Assembly: GCF_020662345.1 (NCBI RefSeq)
Contig: NZ_VMOA01000006.1
Coordinates: 62,001 to 126,000, forward strand
DNA from: Methylobacterium sp. W2
Lineage (GTDB): Bacteria; Pseudomonadota; Alphaproteobacteria; Rhizobiales; Beijerinckiaceae
Direction: 5' to 3'
Length of the DNA stretch: 64,000 nt
Shown here: one piece after another, positions 18,306 through 30,281 of the stretch
Position numbering within the stretch: the first letter of the stretch is position 1
Layout of the letters: every line of letters starts with the position of its first letter
Translations under genes and position numbers: made by a program
The notes under the pieces: model-generated
What the model saw: the letters and a program-made list of their open reading frames with translations, nothing else
Database searches by the model: none
Told to the model about the DNA's origin: nothing

Positions 18306-19079
18306 ATGGCCGAATCCTGCTGCGGCACGGGCATCAACCAGCCTGCCACCCACACCCACGATCATGCCCATGCGGCCGGCGACGGGCATCACCATGCCGT
18401 CGCGACGCAGACACCCAAGGCCTCGCCGCACGACGAATCCTGCGGCTGCGGCGGCGGCGTTCCGGTCTTCGACGGGGTCGATCCGCGCTACAAGCGGGTG
18501 CTGTGGTTCGTCATCGCCCTCAACGGCGCGATGTTCGTCACCGAGATGGCGGCGGGGCAGGCGGCCGGGTCTCAGGCGCTGAAGGCGGACGCCCTCGACT
18601 TCCTGGCCGATACCGTCACCTACGGCCTCAGCCTCGCGGTCATCGGCGCGAGCCTGCGCACCCGCTCCATGGCGGCCCTGGCCAAGGGCGTGAGCCTCAG
18701 CCTGATGGCGCTCTGGGTCTTCGGCTCGACCATCTACCAGACCCTCGTCCTCGGCGTGCCGAGCGCGGAATGGATGGGCGGCATCGGCCTGCTGGCGCTC
18801 GCCGCCAACGTCGCCTCGGTGCTGCTGCTGATGCGCTACAAGGACGGCGACGCCAATGTCCGCTCCGTCTGGCTGTGCTCGCGCAACGACGCCATCGGCA
18901 ACGTGGTGGTGATGGGCGCGGCCCTGGCGGTATGGGGCACCACGTCGGCCTGGCCGGACCTCGCGGTCGCCGCCCTCATGGCCGGCATCTTCCTCACCTC
19001 CTCGATCCAGATCCTGAAACAGGCCTGGGGCGAGTATCGCGAGGGGAACCGGAATGGGGGGGCCGTGGCTGCGGAGTGA
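18306..19079 (+). CDS. Short CDF-family metal efflux transporter
   Basis: 257 residues. The N-terminus is loaded with metal ligands: ESCCGTG, then THTHDHAHAAGDGHHH and ESCGCGGG. Six hydrophobic segments follow, from VLWFVIALNGAMFVTE. The CDF site in the second helix reads DALDFLAD; the usual HxxxD of helix five is replaced by RNDAIGNV. The C-terminal cytoplasmic domain is missing, as the chain ends soon after the last helix. It should export a divalent cation across the inner membrane; Cd, Zn, Pb and Co are all possible. Good ribosome-binding site GAGGAGAG. Induced by the divergent MerR gene. Confidence 0.88.
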   Translation: MAESCCGTGINQPATHTHDHAHAAGDGHHHAVATQTPKASPHDESCGCGGGVPVFDGVDPRYKRVLWFVIALNGAMFVTEMAAGQAAGSQALKADALDFLADTVTYGLSLAVIGASLRTRSMAALAKGVSLSLMALWVFGSTIYQTLVLGVPSAEWMGGIGLLALAANVASVLLLMRYKDGDANVRSVWLCSRNDAIGNVVVMGAALAVWGTTSAWPDLAVAALMAGIFLTSSIQILKQAWGEYREGNRNGGAVAAE

Positions 19080-19203
19080 GGCCGGGACCCGTCTGACAAG
19101 ACCTGGTCATTCCGGGGCGCCGAAGGCGAGCCCGGAATCCAGGGCCGCCGATCGGGATAATCTTCGGCCCCTTACAGGAAAGGGGCCGAAGAGCGTTTCG
19201 GTC

Positions 19204-21551
<2,348 letters not shown>

Positions 21552-21555
<4 letters not shown>

Positions 21556-22031
21556 AGGCGCTCTCCCTTGTTGGCGGCCGGCGCGTTTCCGGCGGCCTGG
21601 TGGATCGCGGCGCGGATGCGCGGATAGGTGCCGCAGCGGCAGAGGTTGCCGCTCATGGCTTCGTCGATCTGGTCGTCGCTGGGCTTGGGCGTCTCCTTGA
21701 GGAGAGAGGCCGCCTGCATCATCTGCCCGCACTGGCAATAGCCGCATTGCGAGACGTTGAGGTCGCGCCACGCGGCCTGGACCGGGTGGTTGCCGTCGGG
21801 GGAGAGCCCCTCGATGGTCACCACCTCCTGGCCCTCGGCCGCGGAGATGGGGGTGACGCAGCCGCGCACGGCGGTGCCGCCGAGATGGATGGTGCAGGCG
21901 CCGCAGAGGGCCTGTCCGCAGCCGAACTTGGTGCCGGTGAGGCCGACTTCGTCGCGCAGGAACCACAGCAGCGGCATGTCGGGATCGCCGTCGAAGCTGC
22001 GTTCAGCCCCGTTCACGGTGAGTTTGATCAT
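21552..22031 (-). CDS. 2Fe-2S subunit of the molybdenum hydroxylase
   Basis: 159 residues. The N-terminal plant-type ferredoxin cluster reads [14 protein letters not shown] with a fourth cysteine in VRGCVTP. The C-terminal cluster uses CGYCQCGQ and [11 protein letters not shown]. This is the small subunit that passes electrons from the molybdenum site. First of the pair; it ends inside the start codon of the large subunit, so the two are translationally coupled. Confidence 0.95.
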
Positions 22032-22572
22032 CGGTGTATCCTGTCATCGCTCAGGCCACGGACCGGTCGAGATCGGCTGGCCACCAATCCGTCGGGCTCG
22101 CGAATACCTTGGAGGTCGTCAGTCAGGCGCGGGGCGCGCGCGACGTCGTCCCGCATCGAAACATCATTGAGGTGCGGCAGCGGATCCGGCGCCCCTCGAC
22201 AGGGAGCCGTCGCAGTGCACGAAGCGCCCACGCCCCGTACCTCATAATGAATCCAATTAAACGGTGGGGGTGCTGCAGTGCAACGGCCGGCAGCCACGGC
22301 CGCCGCTTTCGCGAAGCTCGGCCGCGGATTCGATGTGCTGTTGCGCACGGCGCGTATCGGGATCGTGCGACGCTTTCGACGGTCGCGCGTTGTCTATGCC
22401 GGCTCCGCCGACATCGCCCCGGCTGCGGGCCAAACCTTTCGAATCACGTCGATCTCGTCGTGGTCACACCGCATGATCGCTCGGTCCGCTCGGATGCGGA
22501 TACCAAAGTCGATCATCCCGGCAGACCACCTCACGATGAGGAAGGCCTTGGAGAAACACCGCAAACGGGCGC
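22032..22572. other. 540-base gap without a recognised gene
   Basis: Only low-quality frames exist here, none with a ribosome-binding site or known motif. I checked for tRNA-like T-arms and strong hairpins and saw none. It should contain the promoter of the hydroxylase operon near 22032-22150. Confidence 0.35.
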
Positions 22573-23802
22573 TCAGGTCTCCACGAGGCCGAAGCTCGAC
22601 CCGCTCGCTTCCGAATCCCCCCGCCCATGCGGCAGAGCGAGGTATTCCGACGAGCGCATCTCGATGAGGCGCGAGACGGTGCGGTCGAACTCGAACGCCT
22701 CGCGGCCTTCGGTCGCCGTGTAGAGACCGGTCGGCTCGGCCGCCGCCGAGGCGATGAGCTTCACGTGGGCGTCGTAGAACGTGTCCACCAGGGTGATGAA
22801 GCGCTTGGCCTCGTTCCGGTTCGCCTCCCCCATCACCGGGATTCCCGAGACGATCACCGTCTGGAACGACTGGGCGATGGCCATGTAGTCGGAGGCACCG
22901 AGCGGCTGGGCGCAGAGATCGGCAAAGCCGAACCGGGCGACGCCGGCGGCCTCCTCCGGCACCGCCACCTCGCGGCCCTTCACCCGGATCGTGGCCGGCT
23001 TGCCCCTCGCCTTGCCGGTGAGGCCCTTGAAGGCCTGGGTCAGGGCGGCCTCGGCCGCCTCGTCGGCGGGGACGTGATAGACCGAGGCCCCGCCGAGCTT
23101 CTCCAGGCGGAAATCCGTGCGGGAATCGAGGCGCAGGATCTCGACCCGGTTCTTCAGCTCCGCGACGAAGGGCAGGAACAGGGCGCGGTTGAGCCCGCCC
23201 TCGTAGAGCCGGTCGGGCTCGACGTTGGAGGTCGCCACCACGGTGACGCCGCGCTTGAACAGGGCCCCGAACAGCCGCCCGAGGATCATTGCATCGGCGA
23301 TGTCGGTGACCGTGAACTCGTCGAAACACAGCAGCGTCGCCTCGTCGGCCAGCGCGTCCGCCACCACCGGGATCGGGTCGTCGCCCTTGGCCGTCCCCGC
23401 CTTGAGCGCCTGCCGGTGGGCGTGGATGCGCTCATGGGCATCCGACAGGAAGCCATGGAAATGGACGCGGCGTTTCTTACCCGGCGCCGCCTCGTGGAAC
23501 AGGTCCATCAGCATGGTCTTGCCGCGCCCGACGGAGCCCCAGATGTAGAGACCCTTGGGCGGGCCTTCGCCGTCGCCGCTGCGCCCGAACAGCCAGCCGA
23601 GCGCGCTGCCCTTCTTCGCCCGTCTGCGCCGGTCGAGATCCTGGACCAGCCGGTCGAGGGCCTGCACCAGATGAATCTGCGCCGGGTCGCGCTCGATGGC
23701 ACCCGACGAGACCAGCATGTCGTAGCGTGCCGAGACCGGACCGGGAGGAGAATCGCCGCCCTGCGAACCGGCGGACGGGGCGGAACCTGAGGGGGGACTC
23801 AC
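22573..23802 (-). CDS. zapE: ZapE/AFG1-family ATPase
   Basis: About 409 residues from GTG 23802; ATG 23718 would cut off the conserved N-terminal ARYD motif, so I prefer the GTG. Seen: Walker A GSVGRGKT (after GLYIWG), Walker B LLCFDEFTVTDIADAM, the HFHGFLSDAH segment, a sensor-like TSNVEPDRLYEGG and the late TFYDAHVKLI. The family forms hexameric AAA-type ATPases related to mitochondrial AFG1; in E. coli ZapE affects the division ring under stress. A stand-alone gene here. Confidence 0.93.
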   Translation of the reverse strand: MSPPSGSAPSAGSQGGDSPPGPVSARYDMLVSSGAIERDPAQIHLVQALDRLVQDLDRRRRAKKGSALGWLFGRSGDGEGPPKGLYIWGSVGRGKTMLMDLFHEAAPGKKRRVHFHGFLSDAHERIHAHRQALKAGTAKGDDPIPVVADALADEATLLCFDEFTVTDIADAMILGRLFGALFKRGVTVVATSNVEPDRLYEGGLNRALFLPFVAELKNRVEILRLDSRTDFRLEKLGGASVYHVPADEAAEAALTQAFKGLTGKARGKPATIRVKGREVAVPEEAAGVARFGFADLCAQPLGASDYMAIAQSFQTVIVSGIPVMGEANRNEAKRFITLVDTFYDAHVKLIASAAAEPTGLYTATEGREAFEFDRTVSRLIEMRSSEYLALPHGRGDSEASGSSFGLVET

Positions 23803-24085
23803 GACGATGGCGACCTCGGATACGGGACGGCGCGGCGGCCGCGCGTCGATGGAACCGGTCCGGCGACAGGCCCCGAAGACCGGAGACACAGAGACACAGA
23901 GACCGGAGGCCCGGCGACCGGTCTGCCGCGCGTCACCGAGACGATCAAGCGCGGCGCGTCGGCGGGATGACGTTTTGTTGCATTGCACACAGCCGGGGCC
24001 GATGCCATCTGGTGGCCTCCTCGAGGGAGGTTACGCCCGGATCCCGCGCAGCGTGCGCGCTGTCATTCCGGAGTACGGCACCACC

Positions 24086-24676
24086 ATGCCCGACACGATT
24101 CCGACCGGACCGAATGTCCGGCGCCTCTGGCCGAGCGACCGTGCCATGGTCGAGGCCTATTTCCTGCGGCTCGACCCCGATACCAGAGCCAACCGCTTCA
24201 TGGCCGCCCTGAGCGATGCGGCGGCCGTCTCGTATGCGGCCCGCGCCCTCACGGTCGAAGGGCTGGTCTTCGGCGGCTTCGTCGAGGGGTCGTTGCGCGC
24301 GCTCGGCGAATTGCGCCCGCTCACCGGCCCCGTTCCGGGGCTGAGCCTCGGCCGCGACGCGGAGGCCGCCTTCGCCGTGGAGCGCGGGTTTCGCCGCAAC
24401 GGCCTCGGCCACGCCCTCTTCCGCCGGATCGTCTCGGCGGCGCGCAACCGCGGCGTCCGTGACCTGCATGTCCGCTGTCTCAGCCGGAACGGACCCATGC
24501 GCGGACTCGCCACGAAGCTCGGCGCCGTCGTAACCCTGGCCGATGGCGATGCGAAGGGGGCTCTCATCCTGGCCCGTCCGACGCCGATCTCCCTCTGGCG
24601 GGAGGGGATCGACGAGGCCCTGGACTTCACCCTCGCGGTGGCCGCCGCCGCCGAACCGCTGAAACGGGCGGCGTGA
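24086..24676 (+). CDS. GNAT-family acetyltransferase
   Basis: 196 residues. The N-terminus has LWPSDRAMVEAYFLRLDPDT and RANRFMA, then the GNAT core: a central strand FAVERGFRRNGLGHALFRRI (motif A, with Arg/Gly-x-Gly acetyl-CoA loop RNGLGHA) and VRCLSRNGPMRGLATKLGA. It should transfer an acetyl group from acetyl-CoA to an amine; the target is unknown. The C-terminal extension (WREGIDEALDFTLAVAAAAE) is outside the core. ATG 24086 was chosen over earlier in-frame starts because the domain begins there. Confidence 0.85.
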   Translation: MPDTIPTGPNVRRLWPSDRAMVEAYFLRLDPDTRANRFMAALSDAAAVSYAARALTVEGLVFGGFVEGSLRALGELRPLTGPVPGLSLGRDAEAAFAVERGFRRNGLGHALFRRIVSAARNRGVRDLHVRCLSRNGPMRGLATKLGAVVTLADGDAKGALILARPTPISLWREGIDEALDFTLAVAAAAEPLKRAA

Positions 24677-24783
24677 GAGATGGCGTCACGCGGCGGATTG
24701 GCGGCGGTGTCCCGGGGCGCTATCCTCCGGTCCGATCGGGCGGCGCATCCGCCCGGCACCCCGGTCGAACCGATCGCTCCGCT

Positions 24784-25092
24784 ATGAAGATCCACGCCAT
24801 GAGATCCGCGGTCGCCGCCTGTATCGTCCTGGCGCCGCTCACTGTTTCGGCACAGGAGCGGCCCGCGACCCCCGCCATGCTCTGCGCCGACGCCGCCGCC
24901 CTGGTGAACCGCGTCGGCGCCATCGTGATGACCACAGGGCCGATCACCTACGACAGGATCGTCCGCGACGGCGGGTTCTGTCCCCTGCCGGAAGCGCCCA
25001 AGCCCGCCTACGAACTCACTCGGGACGTGGCCAAATGCTTCGTCGGATATGTCTGCCGCGACAAGTTCAACGAGGGCAGTACGCGCGACTGA
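24784..25092 (+). CDS. Small exported protein with four cysteines
   Basis: 102 residues. Signal peptide MRSAVAACIVLAPLTVSAQ (cut near SAQ-ERP). The mature chain has cysteines in MLCADAA, GGFCPLPE and AKCFVGYVCRDK, enough for two disulfides, and an ITYDRIVRDGGF segment. Periplasmic by inference. ATG 24784 fits the signal peptide; the longer frame from 24673 overlaps the GNAT stop and is unlikely. No family recognised. Confidence 0.6.
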   Translation: MKIHAMRSAVAACIVLAPLTVSAQERPATPAMLCADAAALVNRVGAIVMTTGPITYDRIVRDGGFCPLPEAPKPAYELTRDVAKCFVGYVCRDKFNEGSTRD

Positions 25093-25213
25093 GCACCGCC
25101 ACGCGCCACCGCCATGGCCAAGCTGCCACCGTGTGGCCCAGTCTCCACCCAATGGCCGCCGCATGGCGCCGTTAGACCCGGTCGCGTCCGACGTGAGCGA
25201 GGGGGCTTGCCGC

Positions 25214-25432
25214 ATGACCATTGCCGAGAATCCGGCCCAGGACCGGCGACCGTCGGACGGTGCCGCGACGGTCCGTCTGGAGCGCTGCGTGGCCCATACG
25301 CTGCGCGTCATCGCGGCGGCCCGCACCGAGCGCGACGACGCGCCGGTGAAGGCGGCCCGGCGTCACCTCGCCGAAATCTACGGCGTAACCCGCCTCAACC
25401 GACGCCTGGAGCGCGGTCGACACTCGGCCTGA
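25214..25432 (+). CDS. Small cytosolic protein, unknown function
   Basis: 72 residues: a disordered start, then an amphipathic helix (ATVRLERCVAHTLRVIAAAR) and a basic helix ending HLAEIYGVTRLNRRLERGRH. It lacks a signal peptide. GAGGGGG lies upstream of ATG 25214; an earlier in-frame ATG at 25163 is possible. Alpha-helical with strong positive charge, so nucleic-acid contact is conceivable but not shown. Confidence 0.5.
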   Translation: MTIAENPAQDRRPSDGAATVRLERCVAHTLRVIAAARTERDDAPVKAARRHLAEIYGVTRLNRRLERGRHSA

Positions 25433-25447
25433 CACGCCCCTCTGGCT

Positions 25448-26134
25448 TCAGCGCCGGGCGCGGCCGGACTTCGAAGCGAGCCAGATCGTGTGGCGGGCGC
25501 CGCTGGTGACGTTGGCCCGCACCGGCACCTCCTCGACGCCGAACCCCCCGCGGCGCAGGCGCTGGGTGAAGTGCCGGTCGGGATGGGCGGACCACACCGC
25601 CAGCACGCCGGCGGGGCGCAGGGCGGCCATGGCCGCAGCCAGACCCATCTCGTTGTAGAGCCTGTCGTTTTCGGGCCGGGTGAGGCCGTCGGGGCCGTTG
25701 TCGACGTCGAGCAGGATGGCGTCGTACGCCGAGCTGGCCGCGCGGATCGCAGCGACCACGTCGCCGATCCGCAACGCCACCCGCTGGTCCGACAACGCGT
25801 CGGCCGACAGGTCCCGGAGCGGCCCGCGCACCCAATCCACCACGTTCGGCACCAGTTCCGCCACGACGAGTTCGGCGTCGGGCCGCAGGGCATCCAGGGC
25901 CGCCCGCAGGGTGAAGCCCATGCCGAGCCCGCCGATGAGGAAGCGCGCGCCTGCGCGGGTGCCGACCCGCTCCGCCGCAAGGGTCGCCAGCGCCTTCTCC
26001 GAGCCGCTGAGGCGGCTGTTCATCAGCTCGTTATGGCCGAGCTGGATCGAGAATTCCGTGCCCCGCTGAAGCAGCCGAAGCTGGCCCGCATCCCCCGGGA
26101 TCGGTGCGGTATCGAGGACGGTCCAGGGGATCAT
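25448..26134 (-). CDS. Spermidine synthase-like methyltransferase-fold protein
   Basis: 228 residues. The Rossmann fold starts with FLIGGLGMGFTLRAALDAL (glycine-rich cofactor loop near 66-77) followed by an acidic strand end ELVVAELVPNVVDW, then YDAILLDVDNGPDGLT, with the acidic residues that polyamine aminopropyltransferases use. The N-terminal segment LLQRGTEFSIQLGHNELMNS matches the spermidine synthase N-terminus only loosely. It may act on a different substrate; no speD-like decarboxylase is nearby. Stand-alone minus-strand gene. Confidence 0.75.
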   Translation of the reverse strand: MIPWTVLDTAPIPGDAGQLRLLQRGTEFSIQLGHNELMNSRLSGSEKALATLAAERVGTRAGARFLIGGLGMGFTLRAALDALRPDAELVVAELVPNVVDWVRGPLRDLSADALSDQRVALRIGDVVAAIRAASSAYDAILLDVDNGPDGLTRPENDRLYNEMGLAAAMAALRPAGVLAVWSAHPDRHFTQRLRRGGFGVEEVPVRANVTSGARHTIWLASKSGRARR

Positions 26135-26249
26135 CGGCGGAATCGGCGGGACGACATGCCGTCCCGGCTATCACAGGTGAGGCGAGGGATCACGCGTGCC
26201 GGGAAGGCGCCCCTCCCCGACAAGCGGGAGAGGGGCCACCGGTGTCAGG

Positions 26250-27923
26250 CTAGAACAGCCCCTCGATCTGCCCGTCAGCATCGAGATGGATGCCCTCCGA
26301 GGCCGGGACCTTGGGCAGGCCGGGCATGGTCATGATCTCACCGCAGATCACCACGACGAAGCCGGCGCCGGCCGAGAGCCGCACGTCGCGCACCGAGATG
26401 AGGTGGCCCGAGGGCGCGCCCATCAGGTTCGGGTCGGTGGAGAACGAGTACTGCGTCTTGGCCATGCAGACCGGCAGGTTGCCGTAGCCGTCCTTCTCGA
26501 ACTGGGCGAGCTTGGTGGCCGCCTTCGATTCCACCTGGATGTCACCGGCCCCGTAGAGCTTGGTGGCGATGGTCTTGATCTTGTCGGTGAGCTTGGTGTC
26601 GGTCTCGTAGGCGAAGGTCAGCGGCTTCTGCTCGCCCTCGGCGAGCTTCACCACCGCCTGGGCCAATTCCTCGGCGCCCGCACCCCCTTCAGCCCAATGC
26701 TTGCAGGTGATGGCCTCGACCTGGAGCCTGTCGCGGCACAGCTCCTTCAGCTTGGCGTGCTCGGCATCGGTGTCGGCGTAGAAGTGGTTGACGCCGATGA
26801 CCACGGGCAGGCCGAAGCCGCGCACGTTCTCCACATGGCGGGCGAGGTTGGCGAAGCCCTTCTCCAGGGCGTCGAGGTTCTCGGAGCCGAGCTCCTTCTT
26901 CGAGACGCCGCCATGCATCTTGAGGGCGCGCACCGTGGCGACGATGACCACCGCGGACGGCTTCAGGCCGGCTTGCCGGCACTTGATGTCGATGAACTTT
27001 TCCGCGCCGAGATCGGCGCCGAAGCCGGCCTCGGTGACCACGTAGTCGCCGAGCTTGAGGCCGGCGCGGGTGGCGATCACCGAGTTGCAGCCATGGGCGA
27101 TGTTGGCGAAGGGGCCGCCATGGATCAGGGCCGGGTTGCCCTCCAGGGTCTGGACGAGGTTCGGTTGCAGCGCGTCCTTGAGGAGCACGGTCATCGCACC
27201 CGTGGCCTTGACGTCGGCGAGCGTCACCGGCTTGCGGTCGCGGGTCTCGGCGATGACGATGCGGCCGAGGCGGGCCTCGAGGTCGTCGAGGTCACGGGCG
27301 AGGCAGAACACCGCCATGACTTCCGAGGCCACGGTGATGTCGAACCCGTCCTCGCGCGGGAAGCCGTTGGCGACGCCGCCCAGCGACTGGGTGATCGAGC
27401 GCAGGGCCCGGTCGTTCATGTCGACGACCCGGCGCCAGTGGATGCGGCGCACGTCGATGTTGAGCTCGTTCGCCCAGTAGACATGGTTGTCGATGAGCGC
27501 GGCGGCGAGGCTGTGCGCCGAGGTGATGGCGTGGAAATCGCCCGTAAAGTGCAGGTTGATCTGCTCCATCGGCACGACCTGGGCCTTGCCGCCGCCGGCG
27601 GCACCCCCCTTCATGCCGAAACAGGGGCCGAGCGAGGGCTCGCGCAGACACATCACGGTCTTCTTGCCGATGCGGTTCAGCGCGTCGCCGAGACCCACCG
27701 TCGTGGTGGTCTTGCCCTCGCCGGCAGGGGTCGGGCTGATGGCGGTGACGAGGACGAGCTTGCCCTCGGGCTTCGATTCCAGAGACTTGATGAAGGCGTG
27801 GTCGATCTTGGCGATGTGCCGGCCGTAATGATGCAGCGCCTCGTCCGGAATGCCGATCGTCTCGGCCACCTGCGTGATCGGCTTCAGGGTTGCCGCGCGA
27901 GCGATCTCGATGTCTGAGGGCAT
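26250..27923 (-). CDS. ftfL: Formate-tetrahydrofolate ligase
   Basis: 557 residues, the standard length. It makes 10-formyl-tetrahydrofolate from formate, ATP and THF. The N-terminal motif [10 protein letters not shown] (about 64-73) is the ATP-binding P-loop, followed by [20 protein letters not shown] and [20 protein letters not shown], both signatures of the family. The late [18 protein letters not shown] is also conserved. In serine-cycle methylotrophs this enzyme is central, feeding formate carbon into methylene-THF. It stands alone on the minus strand. Confidence 0.98.
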   Translation of the reverse strand: MPSDIEIARAATLKPITQVAETIGIPDEALHHYGRHIAKIDHAFIKSLESKPEGKLVLVTAISPTPAGEGKTTTTVGLGDALNRIGKKTVMCLREPSLGPCFGMKGGAAGGGKAQVVPMEQINLHFTGDFHAITSAHSLAAALIDNHVYWANELNIDVRRIHWRRVVDMNDRALRSITQSLGGVANGFPREDGFDITVASEVMAVFCLARDLDDLEARLGRIVIAETRDRKPVTLADVKATGAMTVLLKDALQPNLVQTLEGNPALIHGGPFANIAHGCNSVIATRAGLKLGDYVVTEAGFGADLGAEKFIDIKCRQAGLKPSAVVIVATVRALKMHGGVSKKELGSENLDALEKGFANLARHVENVRGFGLPVVIGVNHFYADTDAEHAKLKELCRDRLQVEAITCKHWAEGGAGAEELAQAVVKLAEGEQKPLTFAYETDTKLTDKIKTIATKLYGAGDIQVESKAATKLAQFEKDGYGNLPVCMAKTQYSFSTDPNLMGAPSGHLISVRDVRLSAGAGFVVVICGEIMTMPGLPKVPASEGIHLDADGQIEGLF

Positions 27924-28149
27924 GGGTCTCTCCCGGTCTGTCGTCGCGATGGCGTGTCGCGCGGGCGTTTATTGTTGAACGTCGTGTGTTCGGAGCATCG
28001 GCGCCACGGGCACCAGGCTTCACCGTTGTCATCACTGTGAGCGATGGAGCAAGCAAAAGCGCGTCGGAATTTTTCAACGCGTCTGCAAAATTTCATTTGA
28101 GAGCGCGGAATCCGGCAGGGATCGCCCGCGGCGGCGGGCGGGGCCGCCG

Positions 28150-28371
28150 TCAGCCCGACATGGCCGTCGCGGTGTAGCCGGTCTGGTCCAGCGCCTCGGC
28201 GATCGTCAGGGCCTGGGCATCGGTGGTGATCGCCACGCGGCCGTGATCGCGGTCGACGGCGACATGCGCCTCCGGATCGATCCGCAGGATCGCCTTGCGC
28301 ACGGCCTCGGCGCACCCGTCGCAGGTCATGCCGTCCACCTGCATCAGCAGGTCAACCCGTCTCGCGTCCAT
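28150..28371 (-). CDS. Single heavy-metal-associated (HMA) domain, CopZ-like
   Basis: 73 residues from ATG 28371. One ferredoxin-like HMA fold with QVDGMTCDGCAEAVRKAILR: GMTCxxC binds Cu(I) or a similar ion. The rest has the paired strands VDRDHGRVAIT and the helix ALTIAEALDQTGYTATA. It may be a cytosolic copper chaperone. No copper ATPase lies in the window. Minus strand, upstream of ftfL by 226 bases. Confidence 0.85.
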   Translation of the reverse strand: MDARRVDLLMQVDGMTCDGCAEAVRKAILRIDPEAHVAVDRDHGRVAITTDAQALTIAEALDQTGYTATAMSG

Positions 28372-28667
28372 CCACCCGCTCCCGTCGCTGGGCCATGTCC
28401 TGCGCCAATGTAGCGCCAAATCCGCTCCTGCCGCGAGGGGGGGATGGCCCGGGCGGCTTCCGCGGCGATGCCAGACTGGCTGAAGCCAAGCTTGGAAGCT
28501 CATGCAACACATGGCGAAAAACCGGTTCACGCAGCCTGCGCCCATCTTGTGGGACTTCGTCGTCTCGGCGACAACCGGAGCCTGTCTCGACTTGCGGAAT
28601 CCCTGCGGAATCCATGGTCGTGGCTCCCTGATCTCCGCTCGATCGTCGTGAGGGTAAGAGTATCCCG

Positions 28668-30164
28668 ATGGCCCGGATCGTCGGCCGACGCACGGTCCCG
28701 TGGCTCCTGAGTCTCATCGGGTTCGTGGTCCTGGCGCCGCTCGCAGTGATCTCTCCCCTCGGCGGCGCCTTCGGATTGGCGGCCATGAGCGGCTTCGTCG
28801 CTATCCTGGCCGCGCGCCGGGCGCGCAAGCTCGACCAGCGCTGCGAGAAACTCTCGGGCGAATTCGACATTCTCTCGCAACGTCTCGTTCGCCTGGAGAC
28901 GGTGGCCCGCCTCATCGCCGACCAGCAGATGCGGATCGAGCGTGCCCGCACCGACGAAGCCGGTCCGGCGCAGGGCATGCAGGGCGGGAATGCTTCGGTG
29001 GATGCCGCCGTCGAGGAAGTCACGGCGGAAATCGGCCTGCTCAGCGGCATCGTCCGCGAGCTCGCCGCCGTGGTCGCCACGCAGGACGGCGAGATCGCCC
29101 GCCTGAAGGCGACGCCGCCGGCCGGTCCCGCCCCGCCCCCGGTCGTCCGGCCGGTCTCCCGTCAGGCCGTCGTCGATGTGCCCGTTGTTCCGCCGCCTTC
29201 CCCGGCGTTCCGGAACGACACGGGCGCGGCGCCCTGGGTGCCGCGCGCCTGGCCGCCGCTCGAGCGGTCCGAGCCCGTCACGGACAGGGCTCGGCCGGAC
29301 CGGAGCCGGGATGCGGTCATGGTCGCGGCCTTCGACGGCGACGGGCTCGAGGTCCATCTCCAGCCCATCGTCTCCCTGCCCCAACGCAAGGTCGTGTCGT
29401 ACGAGGCGCTGGCGCGGCTGCGCCTGGGTGCCGACATCCTCAAGCCTGAACTGTTCCTGCCGGCCCTCGAACGCCATGGGCGGACGACCGAACTCGATCG
29501 GCGCATGCTTCCCCTCGTCGCCACCGTGGCACGCCATCTCAGCGGACGCGGCAGTCAGGCGGCGGTGATCTACGCCCTGTCGCCGCATTCCCTGTTCGAA
29601 CCCGGCTTCCTGCGTACGCTGCCGCGCCTGCTCGCCGGCGAGCCCGACCTCTCCGGACGCCTGGTGATCGCGCTGCCCCAGTCGAGCTGGCGCAGCCTCG
29701 ACGCCGAGCAGGCGGGGGCGTTGGCCGAACTGCGCGGCCGTGTCGGCTTCGCCCTCGACCGTCCCGTGGACCTGCGCCTCGACCCCCTGGCCCTGGCCGA
29801 CCGGGGCGTCAGTCAGGTCAAGGTATCGGCCGATCTCCTGCTGCGCCCCAACTCCCGTCAGGCCATGCCCGACATCGCCCTCGACGACCTCGTCGCCTCT
29901 CTGTCCCGGGCCGGTATCCGGCTCGTCGCGGAGGCGGTCGAGCGCGAGAGCGACGTGCCCGATCTCATCGACCTCGACGTGCCGCTGGCGCAAGGCACCG
30001 TCTTCGCCCCGGCGCGGGCGGTGCGGGCCGAAGTTCTTGCTGTCGCGGCGCCGCAGGTCGCGCCGTCCCCGGCGCCGCCTCCGTCCCGAGAACCCGGCGG
30101 CGACGATCCGGAACCGCCGCCGCAGCGCCGGCCGTTCCGCGACTTCTTGCGCAGGGCCGGCTGA
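28668..30164 (+). CDS. TipF-like degenerate EAL-domain membrane protein
   Basis: 498 residues: two N-terminal helices (LLSLIGFVVLAPLAVIS and FGLAAMSGFVAILAA), a coiled-coil region (about 52-140), a Pro-rich linker, an EAL domain (about 215-440) and a Pro-rich tail. The domain has YEALARLRLG at the EAL motif and VAEAVERESD late, but the usual catalytic ITE is ALPQ and the DDFGTG loop is FALDRPV, so it probably binds c-di-GMP without cleaving it. This matches Caulobacter TipF, which recruits flagellar parts to the pole; that link is inference. AGGGTAAG precedes the start. cheYZ-like genes lie 1 kb on. Confidence 0.78.
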   Translation: MARIVGRRTVPWLLSLIGFVVLAPLAVISPLGGAFGLAAMSGFVAILAARRARKLDQRCEKLSGEFDILSQRLVRLETVARLIADQQMRIERARTDEAGPAQGMQGGNASVDAAVEEVTAEIGLLSGIVRELAAVVATQDGEIARLKATPPAGPAPPPVVRPVSRQAVVDVPVVPPPSPAFRNDTGAAPWVPRAWPPLERSEPVTDRARPDRSRDAVMVAAFDGDGLEVHLQPIVSLPQRKVVSYEALARLRLGADILKPELFLPALERHGRTTELDRRMLPLVATVARHLSGRGSQAAVIYALSPHSLFEPGFLRTLPRLLAGEPDLSGRLVIALPQSSWRSLDAEQAGALAELRGRVGFALDRPVDLRLDPLALADRGVSQVKVSADLLLRPNSRQAMPDIALDDLVASLSRAGIRLVAEAVERESDVPDLIDLDVPLAQGTVFAPARAVRAEVLAVAAPQVAPSPAPPPSREPGGDDPEPPPQRRPFRDFLRRAG

Positions 30165-30281
30165 GGCAGACCCGCTCGGACCCCGACGCGTTGATGTCGG
30201 TGCGTTGATTTCGGCGATCGGGCGGCCTAACCGGTCGGCCATCTTCGATGCCCCCGATCCCTTGCCAGTCAGGCCAGATTC

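Noticed and set aside
22028..22348. A 106-codon minus-strand frame
   Set aside because: It has no conserved motif and overlaps the start of the 2Fe-2S subunit gene; probably chance.
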